Of a stretch of DNA of 64,000 nt, positions 24,422 to 35,468 are shown one piece after another. How positions within the stretch are numbered: position 1 is the stretch's first letter; each line of letters begins with the position of its first letter. Below the pieces are notes generated by a model that saw only the letters and a program-made list of their open reading frames with translations, had not been told where the DNA came from and made no database searches. Location of the stretch: positions 36,596,001 through 36,660,000 of the forward strand of contig CM074861.1 of assembly GCA_037501455.1 (NCBI GenBank), read 5' to 3'. A program made the position numbers and the translations under genes. This DNA is from Lantana camara. Its lineage: Eukaryota; Streptophyta; Magnoliopsida; Lamiales; Verbenaceae.

Positions 24422-25800
24422 AATAATAATCTACCACCCCCATCCCAAATAGATCCCAGGAATTTCATGAAGAGATTAGCTGTAATCTTGGAACATAGAG
24501 CTCAGGAAAGAAACAATGCACCTCATGCTGGGAATCATGGAGGGAATGCTATTACCGCTATTCTCTGGGAATTCAAAAACCAAAATCCATCGGTTTTTAT
24601 TGGTGGGAACGATGTTCAAGCAGAGGAGTGGTTGATTCAAACTAACCGGATATGGCGCCTTATACCTTGTAGCCCGATGGAAAGGTTGCAATGTACTCTC
24701 ATGATGATACAGGGACATGCTTATAGTTGGTGGTCCAGTGTCCAGGTGAAGTTGGAAGCTTCGGGGGAAGAGATTACATGGGATGTCTTCGAGCAGGAAT
24801 TTAAGAATAAATATATTTCGAAGGCTACCCGAAGCAGACGTTTGAGGGAGTTTATGGACCTCAAACAAGGAGGAATGTCCGTGACCGACTATATCAACGA
24901 GTTTGAAAGGCTTTCTCGCTATGCTCCAAACATTTCCAACGATGATGAAGCTAAAGCCTCCCAATTCCTTCAGGGTCTTTGGGAAGATATGAAAGATGCT
25001 TTAGAAGCGGCTAATACAAGCACGTGGGCGAAGGTGACCGATAAAGCTCTGAGGGTTGAGGATAGAGTGGTGCTAAGGAGGAAAAGTTCTCATGCTGGAC
25101 AGGGTTCGAGCTCGGGGAGGTCTACTAATTTCGAGAAGAGGCCGGCGTTTCAAGCTTTCCCACAAGCTAAGCCTCAGAATAAATAGTTTCGACCCGCGGG
25201 ACCGAACCAAGCAAAGCAACCTTTAGTTCTTCTATCTCCATCCAAGGTTCAATGCATGTATTGCAAGGGTCCTCATCACATGGATAACTGCTTCAGGCTA
25301 CATAAGAGATGTTTCATCTGCGGGGCACCGGATCATATGGTAAGCATATGCCTGAAGAAGAAAGATAATCAGAGGCCCGTGATTCAGGCTAGGGCTTATG
25401 CTATGGGTGGTGAGGAAGAGCAGGCTGTAGAGATCGACCCAAACACGGTGATTGAAGGTACCGTTACATTCATGACACTACATTACATGCATTATTTGAT
25501 CCCCGGGGCTACCTATTCTTTTATTTCCCGGGATATAGTTGCTTCTATGTGCTTGCCTGTCTCCCTCTGTGTGAATGATTACGTGGTTAGTTCTCCCATT
25601 GGGGGTAGTATGGTAACTTGCAGGTTTTTTCGTGGGTGTCCCGTGAGCTTTTAAGGTCGGATTTTTCTTGCAAAGTTGATTGAGATGCCTATGCAAAGAT
25701 ATGATGTCATCCTTGGAATGGATTGGTTGTATGAGCATGGGGCTAAGATGGATTATTGGGAGAAAACCTTGGTTCAGTGGTGTTTAAGGGCAAGAGGTTG
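24422..25800 (+). pseudogene. Gypsy element D gag, zinc knuckle and protease remnant
   Basis: The visible frame begins where Copia G ends, so the gag N-terminus is lost. 24560-25030 is a retrotransposon gag domain (AEEWL, YSWWSSV, TWDVFEQEFKNKY, MSVTDYINEFERLSRYAP). An in-frame TAG at 25184-25186 interrupts it. The same frame resumes with two Cys/His knuckles (CMYCKGPHHMDNC and the CCHC CFICGAPDHMVSIC) at about 25256-25360. The protease region has PGATYSFIS, with no Asp before the P in this frame, then an in-frame TAA at 25652-25654 and ILGMDWL (about 25715-25735). The breaks rule out normal function. Domain style and downstream chromodomain fit the Tekay/Del group of chromoviruses. Confidence 0.88.
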
Positions 25801-25865
25801 AAGTCAAGCCCATTTATTTCCTTTGTTGAGGCTAGTAGACTGGTCCGGGATGGTGCGATAGTTTT

Positions 25866-27432
25866 TTGGCCTATCTTTTGAACAAATCAAAGGATCAGAC
25901 CAAACTTGAAGAGACAGAGGTCGTGCGAGAGTATGCCGATGTATTTCCTGAGACGTTGGGTTCTTTGCCACCCGACAGGGACATCGAGTTCGTAATCGAC
26001 CTTTATCCCGGAGCAGAGCCTTTTTCGAAGACTCCCTACAGAATGGCTCCTGCTGAGTTAAAGGAGTTGAAGTTGCAGCTTGATGAACTTCTAGCTTGCG
26101 GGTACATTCGTCCGAGCACTTCTCCGTGGGGTGCTCCCGTTCTATTTGTAAAGAAGAAAGATGGAACGTTACGAATGTGTATAGATTACCGTGAGTTGAA
26201 TCAGATGACCGTGAAGAACAAATACCCGTTGTCGCACATCCAGGAGTTGTTTGACATTCTGTAAGGTTCTAAGGTCTACTCCAAGTTAGATTTGAGGCAG
26301 GGTTACTATCACCTGCGTATTAAGGAGGAGGATATTCCGAAGACTGGGTTTAATACTCGGTATGGGCATTTTGAGTTCGTTGTGATGCCTTTCGGGTTAA
26401 CTAATGCTCCAGCCGTGTTCATGGATATGATGCAACGAGTGTTCCGACAGTTTCTTGACAAGTTCGTGGTAATCTTTATAGACGACATTCTGGTGTATTC
26501 AAAGTCGGCTGAAGAGCATGCAGAGCATGTCCAGATCATTTTGGAAACTTTAAGAGAACACAAGCTATATGCCAAGTTCAGCAAATGCGAGTTTTGGATC
26601 GATAGGGTTATATTTCCGGACCATATAATCTCGGGTAATGGAATTGAGGTCGATCCATCTAAGGTTAAATCCGTGCTTCGTTGGGAGAGACCGAGAAACG
26701 CTTCAGAGATCAGAAGTTTCCTTGGGTTAGCAGGATATTACCACCGGTTTGTGAAAGATTTCTCTAAGATCGCGGCTCCGTTGACCAGCCTAACTAAGAA
26801 GGAGGTGAAGTTCGAGTGAGATGATAAGTGAAGCAATTTTTTAGACTTTGAAGGTGAAGTTGACCTCAGCACCGGTTCTTATCCTACCCGAGGGCACCGA
26901 GGGTTATGCAGTTTATACGAATGCTTCGAAAGAGGGTCTCGGTTATGTTTTAATACAGCACGGTAGAGTGGTAGCTTATGCTTCAAGGAAATTGAAGGAG
27001 CATGAGAAGAATTACCCTGCCCACGATCTTGAATTAGCTGCAGTTATGTTTGTTTTGATGAAGTGGAGACACTATCTCTACGGTATGACTTTCGAGGTGT
27101 TTACTGATCACCAGAGCCTCAAGTATCTCTTTGAATGTAAGACATTGCCTCAAAAAGATTTGAATGTAAGACATAGGCGTTGGATGGAGTTACTAGAGGA
27201 ATATGATTGTAAAATCCAGTACCATCCAGGCAAAGCCAATGTGGTAGCCGAAGCCTTAAGTAGGAAGGCGAGTATGGCTAGTTTGGAAGCAGGTTCTTCG
27301 AGTTCGGGTTTAGAGATTCTGGTTTCAGGGACTTGGTTGGCTAATCTTACAGTTATACCAGATTTGAAACAACAGTTGTTAGAAGCTCAAGCCTCGGATG
27401 CAGAGATTCAGAAGTTGATAGATCGTTCTTGA
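25866..27432 (+). pseudogene. Gypsy element D reverse transcriptase and RNase H
   Basis: The RT starts with [10 protein letters not shown] and [13 protein letters not shown] and continues through [45 protein letters not shown] and the catalytic FIDDILVYS (DD at 26481-26486). An in-frame TAA breaks it at 26262-26264. The connection region ([22 protein letters not shown]) ends in TGA at 26817-26819, then a frameshift precedes 26848. RNase H follows: [11 protein letters not shown], where families normally have Asp in the position of the Asn, then [14 protein letters not shown] and [15 protein letters not shown]. The frame stops at 27430-27432. It is recognisable at full length but cannot make a continuous polyprotein. 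Confidence 0.92.
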
Positions 27433-28811
27433 GATGATCTAGATTCTAAGTTTAGATTGGATGATTTAGGGTTGTTAAGGTTCGAAACAGGAGTTTGTGT
27501 CCCAGAAGAGCTTAAGAGGCTGATTTTGGAAGAGGCACAACGCTCGGGGTACTCGATTCATCCGAGAGGTACTAAGATGTATTGGGACCTGAAAGAGAAA
27601 TTCTTGTGGAATGGCATGGAAAGGGACGTCGCGAACTTCGTAAAGCGATGTTTAACGTGTCAAAGAGTGAAGGTTGAACACCAGAAACCAGGAGGAACTC
27701 TCCAACTACTTCCTTTTCCTGAGTGGAAGTGGGAGCAAGTGACGATGCACTTCGTGTCTGGCTTACCTAGAGTCAAAGGAGGGTTTGATGGAATATGGGT
27801 TATTGTTGACAGATTAACTAAGTCAGCTCATTTCCTCAAGGTTTGGATGTCCGATAAGGTACCAAAGCTAGCTAAGTTGTACGTCCGGGAGATTGTAAGG
27901 TTACATGGGGTTCCAACTAGTATCATTTCAGATCGGGATCCACGGTTTACTTCGATCTTCTGGTAGAATCTTCAGAAGTATTTGGGCCCCCGACTCAAAT
28001 TTAGCACCACTTCGCATCCTCAGACGGACGGTCAATCTGAAAGACAAATATAGTATTTGGAGGATATGGTTTGGAATTCCAGGACAAGTGGGACGAACAT
28101 TTGGCTTTGGTTGAATTTGCTTATAAGAACAGCTACCAGGGTTTGATTAAGATGGTTCTATATGAAGCTTTGTATGGGAAGAAATGCAGGTCTCCTCTGT
28201 TTTGGGACATCGAAGATTGGAGATGGACCGAAGAGAATAAACTCGAGAGGGCAGAACCTAAGGAAAAGATTGCTGCCACTATCGAGAAGGTCCATAAGAT
28301 TCGACAGAGAATGAAGGCGTCTCAGGCTCTTCAGAAAAGCTACGCCGATAAGAGAAGAAGGCCTTTAGAGTTTGAAGTCGGAGATAGAGTCTTTCTAAAA
28401 GCATCTTCCAGAAAGGGCTTCACTCGAATAGGTAAAGGTGGAAAGCTCAGTCCACGATACCTTGGGCCGTTTGAGATCTTGGAAAGAATTGGAAAAACGG
28501 TGTATAGATTGGATCTATCGCCAAGTTTGATCAGGATACATAACGTGTTTCACGTTTCTCAACTTCATAAGTATTATCCCGACGAGTTTACCATTCTTCC
28601 TGTCGAAGAGGTTCAGTTAGAGCCGGATTTGACAATGGAGAAACATTCGGTGGTAATTCAGGATTGGAAAATGCAAGAGTTGAGAAACCGACAGATTCCT
28701 TTGGTCAGAGTACTTTGGAAAGATAAAAAATCCGAGGAATCAACGTGGGAAACCGAGGAGAAGATGAAGAGGTTATATCCTGAGTTGTTTGAGGCTTCAG
28801 GCCGGGCTTGA
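27433..28811 (+). pseudogene. Gypsy element D integrase with chromodomain
   Basis: The HHCC zinc region is at about 27530-27670 ([19 protein letters not shown]). The upstream first His position reads Gln. In the core, TMHFVSGLP has His where the family usually has the first catalytic Asp. SDRDPRFTS keeps the second Asp, followed by TAG at 27964-27966. A frameshift lies between about 28030 and 28070. The C-terminal half is open from 28071: GPFEILERIG (GPY/F module), RIHNVFHVSQLHKY, then a chromodomain (VRVLWKDKKSEESTWETEEKM) ending at 28811. Chromodomains steer chromovirus integration toward heterochromatin in characterised families. Several lesions make this copy inactive. Confidence 0.92.
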
Positions 28812-28826
28812 GGACAAGTCCTTTTT

Positions 28827-28847
28827 AAGGGGGGGGGGGGGGGAGAT
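28827..28847 (+). other. Polypurine tract of element D
   Basis: AA followed by a long G run and AGAT, directly before the LTR start TGTGACACCCCGAG. The G run may be length-variable in assembly or in vivo. Confidence 0.8.
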
Positions 28848-30041
28848 TGTGACACCCCGAGTCTCAAGCCGTATAGGTATAACTTAATTGCACATTTAAA
28901 TTCCTTATTTATGTGATTATATGTTTAATTAATCGTTTAATTGTTATTCTTTAATTATTTGAATTAATACTTTAACGTTTATGCTTTATTATTGGTAATT
29001 TGCTCCGTTTTGATTTCGAATTTCGATTTTGTGATTATTTGCCAAGCTTGAGTTATACCTGTTATGAACTTATGAGTATGCTTGCTTTACGTTCTCAAGG
29101 TTGTATGTTGAGTTTTTGTGAGTTATTTGTTTCGTTTGGAACCTAAAGGAGGCAAAAACGTTTTTAGCGCAACTTAGGTTCCGATTTGTGTAACTAGAGC
29201 TCGGGCATTCGGATTCAAATTTTGTCACTACCGTTGGACTTGTTTTGACGATTCGGGTCCAATGGACTAAGCCTTGTATAATTATAAAGCCTTTTAATAC
29301 TCCGAAATTCGACCGAAAATTTACCTTGCGACCTTATGACCACCTTTCACTAAATTGCACTTTAGTCCCTCAATTTTTGACCTTTTCACTTGAGTCTTGG
29401 CCCCACACCCCACCAACATGATACACTATCACCCTTGTCTCTCCATTCTCGGTTCAAACAAGGAAAAGTGGAGAAAGTGCAGTAACTTTGGAGAACAAAC
29501 ATTTCACCTCGTCACTATTCGCCCAAGGAAAGATTTGAGCTCTAATCTCCATTTTCTTCCATCATCTTCAAGGGGTAAGCTTATGTTTGATATGTACATG
29601 CATATGTGATCATTTTAAGCCATTAATATCATGTTTTAAGCTAAGTTTGATATATGTTTGGAGTATGGATTGATTTATGATGGTTTGATGATCTCTTGCT
29701 ATCCTTGGAGCTATACTTTGGTTTAACGTTATATTTATGACCTCTCAATCTCCATTCATGATTATATGATTGTACTTTTGCTTATGGTTGAGTATGTAGC
29801 ATTTCACCATTGATGAGTTTCAAGCTTTCTTACATGAGATGGATGATATAAATGGCTTCCTTGTTCTCTTTGTTTTGTTTGATGATTTGGGTTAAGTTGG
29901 GACAAGTTATTACATGAGATTGATGCATAAATATTGGCTTGTTGTTGCTGTTATTTGTTGCTGCTGCGTGCCCTGTTTGCCTTCCCTGTTTTCACGCATG
30001 AACACTGTAGCCGCTGCTATTTTTTTTCGAATAAGAAAGGC

Positions 30042-30256
30042 CAACACGGTCGTGTCGGTTTTGAACGTGAATTGGACACGACCGTGTCGGCGCTTCGACT
30101 TGGGTAGAATTATTTTTATAAAATCGGACACGACCGTGTCCATTTTGAATTGAAACTCAACACGGCCCTGTCCAACGTTCGAGATTGGCCCCTGAATTTA
30201 TTTTAATCAGACACGGCCATGTCCATATTGAACTAAAACCTGACATAGCCGTGTCA
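30042..30256 (+). repeat. Cluster of about six palindromes in LTR D
   Basis: The best copy, GGACACG-AC-CGTGTCC (30126-30141), has perfect 7-bp arms. GGACACG-AC-CGTGTC is at 30074-30088. Weaker copies start near 30042, 30161, 30210 and 30240. The half-site GACACG and the 2-bp centre are the same as in LTR J, although the flanking LTR sequences differ. Confidence 0.85.
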
Positions 30257-30796
30257 TTTGAAAATGCAGCAGCGGCGGGCTGTCGTTCATTCTATAGTTT
30301 CGATACCTTTCTTCATGTCTTCTTGCTTCTTTTATGATTCGTATACAATGTTAGCTTATTATATTACGTGTTATATGCATTGTTTTAAATATATGACTCC
30401 ATTTGATAAAAATTATATGGGTATGAATTGGTATGATCTAACTGGTACGTTTATGCATTTCACTTGCATTCATTGCATCCATAAGCATTGTCGAGCATCT
30501 ATTTGGCTCATATTTGAGTCTAAGTCTCGGGTCTTACCTTGTTGTGTTTCAGAGACTCTTCCAGACGTGCAAGAGCCCGAAGTTTAGGTGTTTGGTCGCT
30601 GTTCTGATTCTACTTCTACTTCCTTTTGTTAGGGTGAGGTTTAGGAACTTTATACTAGTTATTGACCTATGGCCCGTTATGTGATGATTTCTCACGCGTA
30701 TACGGATATAGTCTATGTATTTAAATATGAGTGCTTAAGATATGTTTATGATTTTGTGGAAACGCGTGAGTTTTATGGAACTGGTATAAGTATGAG

Positions 30797-30815
30797 TATA
30801 TATAAGCTTAAGATT
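30797..30815 (+). repeat. Target-site duplication, left copy
   Basis: TATATATAAGCTTAAGATT, repeated exactly at 32855-32873 on the far side of the helicase retrocopy. The TA-run makes the outer limit uncertain by a few bases. Confidence 0.9.
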
Positions 30816-32846
30816 ACCTGAAGAAAACCGCTCAACGCTACAATCTAGGGTTTTGGGGTCATCTTCCACATCATGGGCAGCCAAAAAAATCTGAAAACTG
30901 AAGCGGAAGCTGCTAACACTATGGAACATGACGGGGCCAAGCTTCAGAAAAAGCACAAGAACAAGCAAAAGAGGAAGCATGAAGAAACCGACTCTGAATT
31001 AGCCGAAGAGCCTAAGAAAGACGGGGAAATTAAGAGTAGGAAAGATGAGCACGTAGAAGAGGAAGGAATAAAAAATGGTTTTGCTGAGATCTCTGCTAAA
31101 AAGAAGAAAAAGCAGAAGAATGAGGAGGTTTTTAGTGGTGGGTCGGCAGAAACCTCCAGTAAGAAGAAGAAAAAGAAAGAGAAATTAGAGGGTAATCAAG
31201 AGATTATGGTTAATGGGTCGGTTGAAGAATCTAGAAAGAAGAAAAAAAAGGGCAAAAACGGAGAAGAAAATGAGAAGAATGAGAGAGAAGGTGGGGAGAA
31301 TGCGACGGAGGATGTAAGAGAAAACAGCGGTGTTGTTGTATCTGGGAAGAATGTGAATGATTCGAAATACAAGACATTAAATTCATTTGCGGAGTTGGGG
31401 CTTCCTAATAATGTCTTAGAGTGCTGTAAGAAATTTGATAAGCCGTCGCCTATTCCATCTCATTCGTGGCCTTTTCTTCTTGATGGCTGTGATTTTATTG
31501 GAATTGCAGCCACTGGCTCTGGTAAAACACTTGCATTTGGGATTCCTGCTATTGTGCATGTGTTGGGGAAGCGAAAGAGTCAAACCTCAAAGAAAAAGAA
31601 TTCACTCTGTCTTGTTATGTCTCCAACAAGGGAGCTAGCTCAACAAATTTCGGATGTTCTTTGTGATGCGGGGAAGCCTAGTGGGGTGCAGTCAGTTTGT
31701 ATTTATGGTGGAACTTCTAAAGGACCCCAAATATCCGCTCTGAAATCTGGTGTGGACATTGTCATTGGTACCCCTGGACGTTTGAAGGACTTGATTGAAA
31801 TGGGAATTTGTCGCCTGCAGGAGGTATCTTTTGTGGTCCTAGACCAAGCTGATCGGATGCTTGACATGGGATTTGAACCTGAGCTCAATATTAAGTCAAA
31901 CATGCTCTGTTCGGCAAATGGTTATGTTTAGTGCAACATGGCCTCTAGCTGTGCATCAACTAGCTCAAGAATTCATGGACCCTAACCCTGTTAAGGTGGT
32001 TGTGGGTTCAGAAGATTTAGCTGCCAACCATGATGTCATGCAAATAGTGGAGGTGTTGGATGATCGAGCACGTGATGAACGGCTGCAAACTTTGTTAGAA
32101 AAACACTACAAATCCAGGAACAATAGAGTGCTGGTTTTTGTGTTATACAAGAAAGAAGCATCTAGAGTTGAGAATATACTTCACAGAAGGGTTGGAAAGT
32201 TGTTTCCATAAGTGGTGACAAAGCACAAAATGCAAGAACGCAGGCGTTGTCTTTATTTAAGGATGGAGTTTGCCCTCTAATGATAGCAACTGATGTTGCT
32301 GCTCGAGGGTTGGATATTCCTGATGTTGAAGTTGTAATAAATTATAGTTTTCCTCTCACAACGGAGGATTATGTGCACAGAATTGGTCGAACTGGAAGAG
32401 CCGATAAAAAGGGAGTCGCTCACACCTTCTTTACGAAGGAAAACAAGGCACTTTCTGGGGAATTGAGAACTGATCTCAGGGAAGCTAACCAGGTCGTGCC
32501 TGAATCCTTACTAAAATTCGGACTCATGTCAAGAAAAAGGAGTCCAAGTTATATGGTGCCCATTTCAGAGAAATTGATGCAAATGCACCCAAAGCTTCAA
32601 AAATAAAGTTTGATGACTCTGATGATGAAGATTGATCCTGTGTTTCCAATTGAATTAATATCGTATAAATCAATTTTGTTCTTTGCTGGTAGTTTTAACG
32701 TAGTTAAATTTATTACAGTGAGGGACTGCATTAATCTTAAAAATGTGGCAATTTTGGTGGCTTTGAGGTGTAGCATTCGATTGTTCACAGACGTTGATGT
32801 TCGAATCATTTATGTAAGATTATTTCTGCGCCTAAAAAAAAAAAAA
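30816..32846 (+). pseudogene. Processed retrocopy of a DEAD-box RNA helicase (RH5-like)
   Basis: An intronless copy of an mRNA: a short 5' UTR (30816-30872), ATG at 30873, coding sequence to a stop at 32633-32635, a 3' UTR of about 200 bp and a 13-A tail (32834-32846). It is flanked by a 19-bp target-site duplication. The product family is plant ATP-dependent RNA helicases like Arabidopsis RH5 (nucleolar, ribosome-biogenesis type). There is a Lys/Glu-rich N-terminus (about residues 1-150), then FDKPSPIPSHSWPF (Q motif with Pro at the Gln position), ATGSGKT, SPTRELA, VIGTPGRL, VLDQAD (DEAD with Glu to Gln), MFSATWP, ATDVAARGLDIPD and HRIGRTGRA, and an acidic tail. Three single-base deletions near 31889, 32190 and 32521 shift the frame. 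It was made by LINE-type machinery acting in trans and inserted in the LTR of element D. The parent gene is elsewhere. Confidence 0.95.
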
Positions 32847-32873
32847 TATATATATATATATAAGCTTAAGATT
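32834..32873 (+). repeat. Poly(A) tail and right target-site duplication
   Basis: Thirteen A residues (32834-32846), a short TA run, then TATATATAAGCTTAAGATT (32855-32873), matching the left copy at 30797-30815. Confidence 0.9.
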
Positions 32874-33870
32874 TTGAATCCTTTTTTTATGTTTATGTTT
32901 GAGCGAGTTGTGCCCTGAAATATGGGAATTTGGTTCGTATGGTATGATGGGCCCAGGGAACTATGGGTAGGGAATGCCTAGGACGGCAAGGGCCATCGGG
33001 TTTGGCCTGTGCGTGGCTCCCTTTGACATATTCACGTGTGACTTGTGGAGGTTGAGAAGACGTGGTATCTTGAGCCCTCGGTTGTTAATTAGGGAAGGCA
33101 TATCGTGGGTTCGCTACCCCGTATGTTTTTGGTAATATAGGTGGATAGGGTTTGATTCCCGAACCACCATGGTTGTGAGGATGGATTATGTTGTGATTTC
33201 GCTTTTTATGTTATGCTTTATGGAGTTAGGGGAAGTCCGTTCTCGCCGGACTTTTGTTTATGCTTTGTATTGATGGTTATGAATCGAGTTAGGATTTCTT
33301 TATGTATAATATGTTATTCTTTCGAAAATGATTTGGTATGCAAAACCCTAGCCTCGGTTCATGACTATTCTTTTGGATATATGCTCTGTTTATATTTGTA
33401 AGTGTGTAGGCGTGCGTTTAGGCCCCTTACTCAGTCGAGTTGTAAACTGACCCTCTCTTTTATCCCCTTTTAGGTCTGCTCAAGCTAGGCGGGGAAGTGC
33501 ATCGTGTCGTGTCGTACTTAGCTGTTTAGGTCGAGTTTGCATCTCATATTTATATCTTTTGAGCACCTTGACTCTGAATTTGAATATGTATATGAAGAAG
33601 ACTTGAACACTTGTATTTTTGGGCCTCGTGGTAATGGTTTACATGTATGTTATATTATATTTAGTATGAGCTCGGTTGGATCCTGTTTTGTTGCTTCCGC
33701 TTTTGCCTTGATGTCTTTGCGCTCTCTGCTGATCTTTAGCCCGCTTAGCCTAGGGTATGAGTGTATGTTCCTGTTCGCTTAGACTTGGGCTCATGTATGG
33801 AAGTCCATTTCATATGTGAGTTCGGGTTTAGGTGTACGGGATGTGGTGGCCCACCGTTCCGGGCGCTACA

Positions 33871-35468
33871 TACGATCTCTACCTGCACTCCCTCCTACCA
33901 GATCTTCGTGGCCTTTTCTCGTTTGTGTTGATTAAATTAAATGAAGCCTCTGGCTAATAATCTTCTACCAAATTGGTGCGAACGCTCCCTCGTAAGTCGC
34001 CAGACATTGATAAAGGTTGTAATACTATGCTACGTAGTTAAACGGATAAACTCCAATGTCCTGAAGTCCTAATCACATGCAAACAAGGGATGTCGCGTTG
34101 TTGCCAAAAATCACATGAACATGTATTCTCTGCTAAGCAGACAATATGTCTCCAAGCTTGCCCCCTTGAAGTAAGATTTTACGTAACAACTTCAGCTCCA
34201 TAATCACTATGGCTGAACAACTGAACTGTATGATGACCACAGTTTTGAAGATTTTTAGAAAATTTTCCATGCATAATCCGTCCATGTGTGGTTTATTATC
34301 TTTGATTGTATCCCTATTGTGTTGTTCGGTTCAACGTGGCTTCCTCAATCGGAAAAATTGGTAGACGACAAACATTTTTTAGCACGCCGTTGAAGCATTC
34401 TGACATGTTTGTCGTCGTCATCCCGCACCTCATCCCTCCATCATGTGAAGCTAGCCACTTTGCTGGTTGTAGATTCTCAAACCACTTTATTACATTCAAG
34501 TCATGAAGCGTAATTTGTTTCATTATGCGATCATATATTGATGGTACATTGCATCATCGACTTACAACATATATCCTTCAAATGCTGATCGCAACGGGCC
34601 TTGTAGAAATTGGAGTATATGTGCCTGATGCAATATCAATTGCACCCTAATGGCTCATTGAATTTTGGCATTCATGATACTGCAGATAGAATGGCTCTGT
34701 GTCAATCGGATATAAGGCAGATTCATCTAGTTGGCTGGGAAATTTTTTGTGCCATGTGAAATAAGAAGAATCTCCATGTTGTCTCTGTTTCATCATCCTC
34801 TAAGGCGTAAGTCAGCGGTAGGATATTCTGATTGTCATCTATTCCCCCCGCTACTAAAAGTTTGTGCCGGTATTTGGTATATAGATCTGTTCCATCAACA
34901 CTTATAATCGGACACATATTTGGGAAGACAGTGATGCCCGACCTGAAGGACTAAAAAACGTGTCTGACCATATACGTGTTTGGTATAGTAGATTGGAGAT
35001 TTAGATTATGCATCCACTCCACCTGCTATATAGCAGACCCGAATTTTGTTATGAATTTTAAAATATGAAGAAGTATTGATTGTAATTATTAAATTTTATA
35101 CCCGTATTCCATATTCGAATTGGTTTTATGAAACATAGTAAATTCTTAAGTGAACTATCCTAAGTACCAAATTCTATAGCACATGCTTTTTTCGGACCTT
35201 GCCATGCCTTCGAGTAAGAGATGTTTATTGTGTAACCCGTGTGTACTTGAGTTTGTATGTTGTTTACTTCGTATCTGTAGTCCGTTCTAATGAAATACGA
35301 GATCAAGGTTGCTATGAATGAGGAGCACAAATTAGCATGATCGTTCTTGCGCTGGTTCAACAAGCAATAGTGGTTGGGGGACAACTTTGTGATCTTCCAG
35401 TGCCCTTTACTACGACTATCGCTCGCTTGAAGCTTTCAAGTGTAGCTATTGTCTTTGCACACAATATA
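33871..35468 (-). pseudogene. MULE (MuDR-type) transposase, C-terminal and central part
   Basis: Broken minus-strand frames line up in MuDR transposase order. 35400-35160 has the N-terminal region (CLLNQRKNDHANL, VNNIQTQVHTGYTINISYSKAW). About 34960-34723 has SFRSGITVFP and MCPIISVDGTDLYTKY, with the first catalytic Asp. About 34660-34580 has CIRHIYSNF and LKDICC. 34523-34314 has WLASHDGGMRCGMTTTNMSECFN and VLKNVCRLPI. Weak matches to the C-terminal zinc-finger region follow to about 33900. Stops and frameshifts separate the parts. The N-terminal end continues on the other side of element B at 45172. The terminal inverted repeats were not found. Confidence 0.85.

Larger units (their letters stand above)
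28848..33870 (+). mobile_element. 3' LTR of gypsy element D, carrying a retrocopy
   Basis: Starts TGTGACACCCCGAGTCTC and ends CCGGGCGCTACA. Without the helicase retrocopy and its duplicated target it is about 3 kb. It has the shared LTR layout: possible donor (GTAAGC, intron start 29575), palindromes (30042-30256), possible acceptor (TTTCAG, 30552), a weak CAGTC...ACTG hairpin (about 33432-33449) and GCTAGGCGGGG (33484-33494) with a degenerate partner CCCGCTTAGC (about 33740). Small open frames at 33213-33782 have no domain. The right flank is MULE sequence. Confidence 0.85.

Noticed and set aside
24422..28811. Endogenous pararetrovirus or other virus-derived RT
   Set aside because: The order gag-PR-RT-RNase H-integrase-chromodomain, with PPT and LTR, is that of a Ty3/gypsy chromovirus-type retrotransposon. 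No movement or coat protein of a plant virus is present.
30873..32635. Functional host helicase gene
   Set aside because: No introns, poly(A) tail, target-site duplication, three frameshifts and a changed DEAD box show a processed pseudogene.
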